Assembly (NCBI RefSeq): GCF_038502225.1
Contig: NC_091301.1
Location: forward strand, 14,345,221 to 14,409,220
Source of the DNA: Cherax quadricarinatus
Taxonomy: Eukaryota > Arthropoda > Malacostraca > Decapoda > Parastacidae
DNA length: 64,000 nt
Direction: 5' to 3'
Shown here: positions 58,881-64,000 of the stretch, piece after piece
Position numbering within the stretch: position 1 is the stretch's first letter
Layout of the letters: the number at the start of each line of letters is the position of its first letter
The notes under the pieces: generated by a model
Databases searched by the model: none
What the model was told of the DNA's origin: nothing
What the model saw: the letters and a program-made list of their open reading frames with translations, nothing else
Translations under genes and position numbers: made by a program

Positions 58881-59686
58881 ATGTATGCCCCACTATCCTA
58901 CTTGCCTCAGGGGCATCCATCTTACACGTGCCTATACGAGACAGGTATACTTCACCTTGGTCATGCACCACTTCTGAACAAGGTAGAAACCCTGCAAGGC
59001 ACCTCATTACTTCGTTCGACCAGGCTTAGTCAGAACTGTAATTTCAGAACAGTCATGTTGGTGGAGTTCAGTTACGTTACAAGAACAAGACTCTCAAGGA
59101 CCCCCACTTAGCTCAACTTCACGGATATCCAGAAGACAGGCTATTACACCACAGGACGGACAGTCATCTGAACCTTCACACGACCTCGCAGGCCAGCTTG
59201 AGGCCAGGCTTCCCTGTTGACACTAGGTTGTGGACACAGCACAAAGGCAGCTCTGACCCACACCTGGCTCCAAACTTCTACCTGATCCTTATATTCATGT
59301 TTCTTAAAAATAAGTCGAAACTAATATAAGACAGTGTTTCTAGAAGACTTTTACTGAACCCAGGCAAAACAATTGCTCTTAAGTAGAAAAAACCTAACCC
59401 CTTTAGAACCCTGAGAGAGAGAGAGAGACTTCACATTACCTTGTGGGTGGAAAGAAGGGTCTTTCTCCACAACTTCCCTAGCCCAGCCAATTAGTATAAA
59501 CACACCACACACTAGATCGGAAGTCATAAATAAACGAGGCTGGGAAACGAAGAGGCAAGTGCTAGGCAGGTGGAGGGAAAGATGGGAGGAGAGGGGGAGG
59601 GGAGAATTAAATGGCAGGAAGAAAGTGAGTAAAGGGTTGTTAAAGAAAGTAAATGATGTTGAGAAATAGGTAATGTGTTGAACTGG

Positions 59687-59694
<8 letters not shown>
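58881..59694. other. gene-free stretch
   Basis: No recognised feature apart from a short GA run at 59,412-59,428. Confidence 0.4.

Positions 59695-59726
<32 letters not shown>
59695..59726. repeat. (GA)n microsatellite
   Basis: GA run of about 32 bp. Confidence 0.95.
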
Positions 59727-59727
<1 letters not shown>

Positions 59728-59887
59728 AATTTCACAAACAGCATATAAGAAGTGGTAGAGAAAGAAAATTCTCATACAGATCCAGGAAAACTAATGAGTT
59801 ATCCCTGAACTACGTGTATTATCTCATCTGAGGTTGTGGGTCCCCAGTCACTTTTTGAGGTACCCTCCTTCTTCCTCCTCTCTAGTA

Positions 59888-59979
<92 letters not shown>
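59888..59979. repeat. (TA)n microsatellite
   Basis: TA run of about 92 bp, abutting MITE-D copy 3. Confidence 0.96.
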
Positions 59980-59982
<3 letters not shown>

Positions 59983-60368
59983 TGCCGAATATGTAAAACT
60001 GGTCAATTAGCAAGAACTCATTTAAAATTAAGTCCTTTCTAAAATTTTCTCTTATACGTTTAAAGATATATTTTTTTCATTAATGTTAATGTAAAAATTC
60101 TTAATTTTGCACCAAAAGAATCTTAGAAAACTTACCTAACCTTATTATAACAATAACAATTTATTTTAGCCTAACCCAACTAAATATATTTTAGATTTGT
60201 TTACAATAATTTAATACTAAATAAACACAGTGAAATATATTTTTTACGTTAGGTTCAGAATGATTTTGGCGAAATTATTGCATACACAAATTTTAACTTG
60301 TCCTATATGGCAAGATGAGCGTTGCTATTTAAGCCAAGATCACAAGTTCTGCCTATTCGGCACGACAT
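59980..60368 (-). mobile_element. MITE-D copy 3
   Basis: Reverse orientation relative to 55,947-56,339. Left end CGTGCCGAATATGTAAAACT, right end TATTCGGCACGACAT (60,354-60,368). Very similar throughout. Confidence 0.9.
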
Positions 60369-60390
60369 ATATATATACATGTATATATAT

Positions 60391-60773
60391 ATGTCGTGCC
60401 GAACATGCAAAACTGGTCAATTAGCAAGAACTCATTTTAAGTCCTTTCTGAAATTTTCCTTTATACGTTCAAAGATATATTCTTTTCACCAATGCTAATG
60501 TAAAAATTTTTAATTTTGCACCAAAAGAATCTTAAAAAACTTACCCAACCCCATTATAACAAGAGCAATTTACTTTAGCCCAACCCAACTAAATATATTT
60601 TAGATTTGTTTACAGTAATTTAATATTAAACAAACACAGTGAAATATATTTTTTTTCGTTAGGTTCAGAATGATTTTGGCGAAATTATTGCATACACAAA
60701 CCTTCATTTGTCCCATATGGCAAGACGAGCGTTGCTATCCAAGCCAAGATCGCAAGTTCTGCCTATTCGGCTC

Positions 60774-60778
<5 letters not shown>
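60391..60778 (-). mobile_element. MITE-D copy 4
   Basis: Begins ATGTCGTGCCGAACATGCAA and ends TATTCGGCTCGACAC. Separated from copy 3 by only 22 bp of TA-type palindromic sequence. It then runs into (AC)n, not TA. Confidence 0.9.

Positions 60779-60869
<91 letters not shown>
60777..60869. repeat. (AC)n microsatellite
   Basis: About 93 bp of AC. Confidence 0.97.
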
Positions 60870-60871
<2 letters not shown>

Positions 60872-60935
60872 GGGTCCACCTCTGGTGCAAATTGTGAGGA
60901 CAGAAAACCTTGGAGAAGTAGATAAAAAAAAATGA

Positions 60936-60969
60936 TGGTCTACCTACCTGGTAGCAGGTAGGTAGACCA
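60936..60969. other. perfect 15-bp hairpin
   Basis: TGGTCTACCTACCTG (60,936-60,950), loop GTAG, then CAGGTAGGTAGACCA (60,955-60,969). Confidence 0.85.
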
Positions 60970-61499
60970 CCCCATCTTTTATAACTGCACTAATAGATAT
61001 ATTTTATTAAGTAATATGGTACACAAAGCTTCTAGGACACACTGATGGTACAAAGGTGTTGATGTATACAACACATGAGGCTTGCGGAATACATTACAAA
61101 TACATAAATGTGTTCGTGAAAAATTATACTTCAAATATCTCGTGCAGCTGCTTAGAGCCGGGGCATGTACCCAGCATATAAGAGAGAGTATCCTTCTCAA
61201 TTACACCATTGATATTGATCATAATGATAAGTGATCATATTGATGCACCGTTTCCTTGGCAACCCAGAAAGCCAGTCCTTACAGAGAAGGGCTAGTACCA
61301 CACTTCCCTGGACCCCCTGTGCAGGGGGGGGGGGGAAGAGTATATGTTTACAAAGAGTAATGCCACACCTCCCTGGCACCCCTGGTAGGGGAGGTGGCAC
61401 TGTCCTTAGCCTCTTCAGTGCTGCTACACTGCTGCCTGACCGGCCGGCACACTGCTACCACACAAGGACAGACTGCACCAAAGCTATTATCAACCCTGC

Positions 61500-61505
<6 letters not shown>
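60970..61505. other. gene-free stretch
   Basis: A run of 12 G at about 61,324-61,335 between two similar phrases (CACACTTCCCTGGACCCCC and CACACCTCCCTGGCACCCC). No gene. Confidence 0.4.

Positions 61506-61554
<49 letters not shown>
61506..61554. repeat. (CT)n microsatellite
   Basis: CT run of about 49 bp. Confidence 0.96.
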
Positions 61555-61558
<4 letters not shown>

Positions 61559-61811
61559 TCACCTAGTAATGTTTCCAGGAGCTGTGTCTTGACTATTCCC
61601 ACATCTTTGCTACTAAAGAATCAGTTACGAGTCGTGGCCTCTAAGGCCCTGTCTCACCTCCTCTTGAAACTCTGGTCTGTTATTACAATTATTATCGTCC
61701 TATCATGTGTTTTTGTTCTCTCTTACAGGCTTACCAACTCTTTCTTAACTTACTCCTCAAATTTACTTATGATATCACATTTAAATCATACCTCTGCACA
61801 GAATTGCCAAT

Positions 61812-62010
61812 AAACCCCTGGCTGCCTTCAAGAGAGAGCTGGACAGATACCTAAAGTCAGTGCTGGATCAGCCGGGCTGTGGCTCGTACGTTGAACTGCG
61901 TGCGGCCAGCAGTAACAGCCTGGTTGATCAGGCCCTGATCCACCGGGAGGCCTGGTCATGGACCGGGCCGCGGGGGCGTTGATCCCCGGAATAACCTCCA
62001 GGTAACCAAG
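61812..62010 (+). pseudogene. LINE-B tail, well preserved
   Basis: CTTCAAGAGAGAGCTGGACA (FKRELDRYL), then GATCAGCCGGGCTGTGGCTC, CAGCCTGGTTGATCAGGCCC and GGACCGGGCCGCGGGGGCGT, ending CTCCAGGTAAC. It is the cleanest copy of the tail in the window. Confidence 0.75.
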
Positions 62011-62367
62011 TTGTTGTTACTGAGGTGAGCATGTAGGGGTTGAGCCTTAGCTCCTGGCCGTGCCTCCTCCCTTCTTACAACCGAACAGATTTTCTGGTTA
62101 CAATTTTCATGTCCTGCCACAATTACTCTTGACACTGTGTAACGAAAATTTCTACAATTCCTCTTGCAGTAAATTACATATTCCTATTATTATTCTGACC
62201 CGTCTTGGTTTTCAGCTTCCATATATGCCCGGTTCTCTCCTTCGCATTCACTCTCGACCTATACTCTTAATTCCTGAGTATCTTGCACGTCGTGATCACA
62301 TCTCAATTGGTTCGTTCTCGAGCTTCTATATATGTTTAATTTAGTTCACTTAGTCTTTCCTTACAGC
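62011..62367. other. gene-free stretch
   Basis: Starts with a LINE-A2-type 3' motif in minus orientation (GTGAGCATGTAGGGGTTGAG). Otherwise T-rich, unassigned. Confidence 0.4.
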
Positions 62368-62430
62368 TACGTGGAGGGTATTCCGGGGATCAACGCCCCC
62401 GCGGCCCGGCCCATGACCAGGCCTGTCTTT
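62368..62430 (-). repeat. solo LINE-B tail end
   Basis: TTCCGGGGATCAACGCCCCC, then GCGGCCCGGCCCATGACCAG. Confidence 0.65.
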
Positions 62431-62990
62431 TCTGTTCACAACAAAACTTGAATGGGAACTTCTGGACAATTTTGCAAGCTTCTGAACATGATGAAATGTG
62501 TACTCACCTAATGGTGTTTCAATAGGTTGAAGCCAGGCTCTTTTATCTTACTGGTGACTATTATAAAGGCAGTCTCTGGTGATTATTTTTAGAGCCTCAA
62601 CCACTCTCAGCCACAGATGAAAAATCTTGTGATGTGAGGTTAGGAAATTAATCTATTATATTACAATGACGTAATCAGAAGAAACTCTGAAACATTGATT
62701 TGAGCAAGAAGAACATGTCATGAGAACCAAGCTGAGAGGAAAGAAGAGTAGGTGAGGTTGTAAGTTAGGTATTGATAAAGACACTATGTACGGAAGTTGA
62801 GACTGCGGTTAGTTGATTATGGTCACTTGTATCTGCAGTCAGTCATGTCTCTACATGAGCTGACTCCGAGTCACCTGTGCTGAATATTGTTTTACTGAAG
62901 GAAAGACAAATAATTCTTGTATTGGGGATGTACTGAGAAGTTGTCGTCACACTAACTTACCTGCCCTTTACCAATGTCCTCTTGTACCCA
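62431..62990. other. gene-free stretch
   Basis: No recognised feature. Confidence 0.4.
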
Positions 62991-63510
62991 CACACTCACC
63001 TGAGTGATCATACTGCAGGTGTGCGGAAGTAGCAACACACTCACCTGAGTGATTATACTGCAGGTGTGCGGAAGTAGCAACACACTCACCTGAGCGATCA
63101 TGTTGCAGGCGTGCGAAAGTAGCAACACACTCACCTGAGTGATTATACTGCAGGTGTGCGGAAGTAGCAACACACTCACCTGAGTGATTATACTGCAGGT
63201 GTGCGAAAGTAGCAACACACTCACCTGAGTGATCATACTGCAGGTGTGCGAAAGTAGCAACACACTCACCTGAGTGATCATACTGCAGGCGTGCGAAAGT
63301 AGCAACTCACTCACCTGAGTGATTATACTGCAGGCGTGCGAAAGTAGCAACACACTCACCTGAGTGATCATACTGCAGGTGTGCGAAAGTAGCAACACAC
63401 TCACCTGAGTGATCATACTGCAGGTGTGCGGAAGTAGCAACACACTCACCTGAGTGATCATACTGCAGGCGTGCGAAAGTAGCAACTCACTCACCTGAGT
63501 GATCATACTA
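62991..63510. repeat. 45-bp minisatellite
   Basis: About eleven units containing ACACTCACCTGAGTGATCAT, then ACTGCAGGTGTGCGGAAGTA and GCAAC. Period 45 is 15 codons, which produces a 184-codon minus-strand frame of repeated 15-residue units. I treat this as a repeat, not a gene. Confidence 0.96.
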
Positions 63511-63704
63511 ACTCACCTGTTAAGTACCAGTGTCAACACGCTGCTCTCACAAACTCACCTGAAACAAACAAAACATTAATACACAGTTAACACTTAACAA
63601 CAAATATTATAACAATACATACAGATGGTTAATTATCATAATTATTACATGGTTTACCTCGTGATGATAAATTAATGACTCGCAAAACAGCGCAACACAA
63701 ACCT
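63511..63704. other. gene-free stretch
   Basis: AT-rich, unassigned. Confidence 0.4.
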
Positions 63705-63893
63705 CCAGACATGTTCCCCTCAAGGAAGGTTCCTTGATGTTGGTGAGGGGCTCTTGATTTAGGGAATTGGATCTGTGCTCCAGTTCCCTGAATTAAGCCT
63801 GAATGCCTTCCACGTCCCCCTTCCCCAGGCGCTGTATAATCCTCTGGGTTTAGCGCTTCCCCCTTGATTATAATAATAATAATAATCCAGACA
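63705..63893 (-). repeat. SINE-like dispersed repeat ending in (AAT)n
   Basis: CAAGGAAGGTTCCTTGATGT to GGGTTTAGCGCTTCCCCC, then (TAA)n. Pieces with GGAAGCGCTAAGCC or AAGGAACCTCC occur at 37.4-37.6 kb and 14.9 kb. No clear pol III A/B boxes were confirmed. Confidence 0.5.
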
Positions 63894-64000
63894 TGTTTCT
63901 TATACTATGTCTGTGAAGCAAAAGTTTTCTTTTGTTTTGGTCTTTTTTTTATTATACTGTTTTTATTTTTTCAGTTTCTCTTCCTACTCACATAAAATTA

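Noticed and set aside
62952..63506. 184-codon minus-strand frame with 15-residue repeats
   Set aside because: Translation of the 45-bp minisatellite. No signal peptide, domain or splice context was seen.

Overview
The window reads as nuclear DNA of an arthropod, most likely a decapod crustacean. This is inferred from three things: TTAGG/CCTAA pentamers (the usual arthropod telomere unit), very long AC, AT and AAT microsatellites, and abundant decayed retroelements. There is no prokaryotic gene structure, no rRNA or tRNA that I can support, and no complete host gene. The only plausible host coding exon is on the minus strand at about 26.9-27.6 kb.

Layout. 0-7.3 kb: microsatellites, fragments of a CR1/jockey-like LINE (called LINE-B here) and one long open LINE reading frame with reverse transcriptase (LINE-A, 2.09-3.78 kb). 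7.4-9.9 kb: a non-autonomous LTR retroelement with E-box-like and CRE-like motif clusters between its LTRs. 10.5-14.7 kb: a decayed LINE-B abutting a LINE with a restriction-like endonuclease (LINE-C), which ends in a (TA)n tract. 16-23 kb: LINE-B tails, minisatellites, and a small Penelope-derived inverted repeat carrying two hammerhead-like motifs. 23.2-30 kb: a foldback element inside CA-rich minisatellites, 14-bp, 44-bp and about 34-bp minisatellites, and the candidate exon. 35.5-41 kb: another CR1-like pseudogene, a Penelope fragment with a GIY-YIG endonuclease, a second LINE-C copy (minus strand) and a MITE.

42.74-55.57 kb: the outstanding feature, a nearly perfect inverted repeat with arms of about 6.4 kb around a 32-bp spacer (49,139-49,170). 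Each arm carries, from the outside in, three copies of a 22-bp subterminal repeat, a GCGCGCCC-rich tract, a degenerate tandem block, a duplicated box with TGACGTCA, a long G/T-biased minisatellite, two degenerate TTAGG arrays and an inner non-repetitive segment. No convincing gene lies inside. Both ends meet (TA)n tracts. The G/T-rich strand and the TTAGG repeats point outward on both arms, as at the two ends of a linear minichromosome, which is opposite to a telomere-telomere fusion. The arms differ by homopolymer indels and by changes in the GC-rich tract, so both a real palindrome and a fold-back assembly artefact remain possible.

55.6-64 kb: a LINE-C 3' end, three copies of a TA-flanked MITE (MITE-D), a LINE pseudogene (LINE-F) interrupted by a Penelope-derived hairpin with an 11-bp target duplication, a perfect 56-bp palindrome, more LINE-B tails, a 45-bp minisatellite and a SINE-like repeat.

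Nothing forms an operon-like or pathway unit. The window is a record of nested transposition, microsatellite growth and one very large palindrome.
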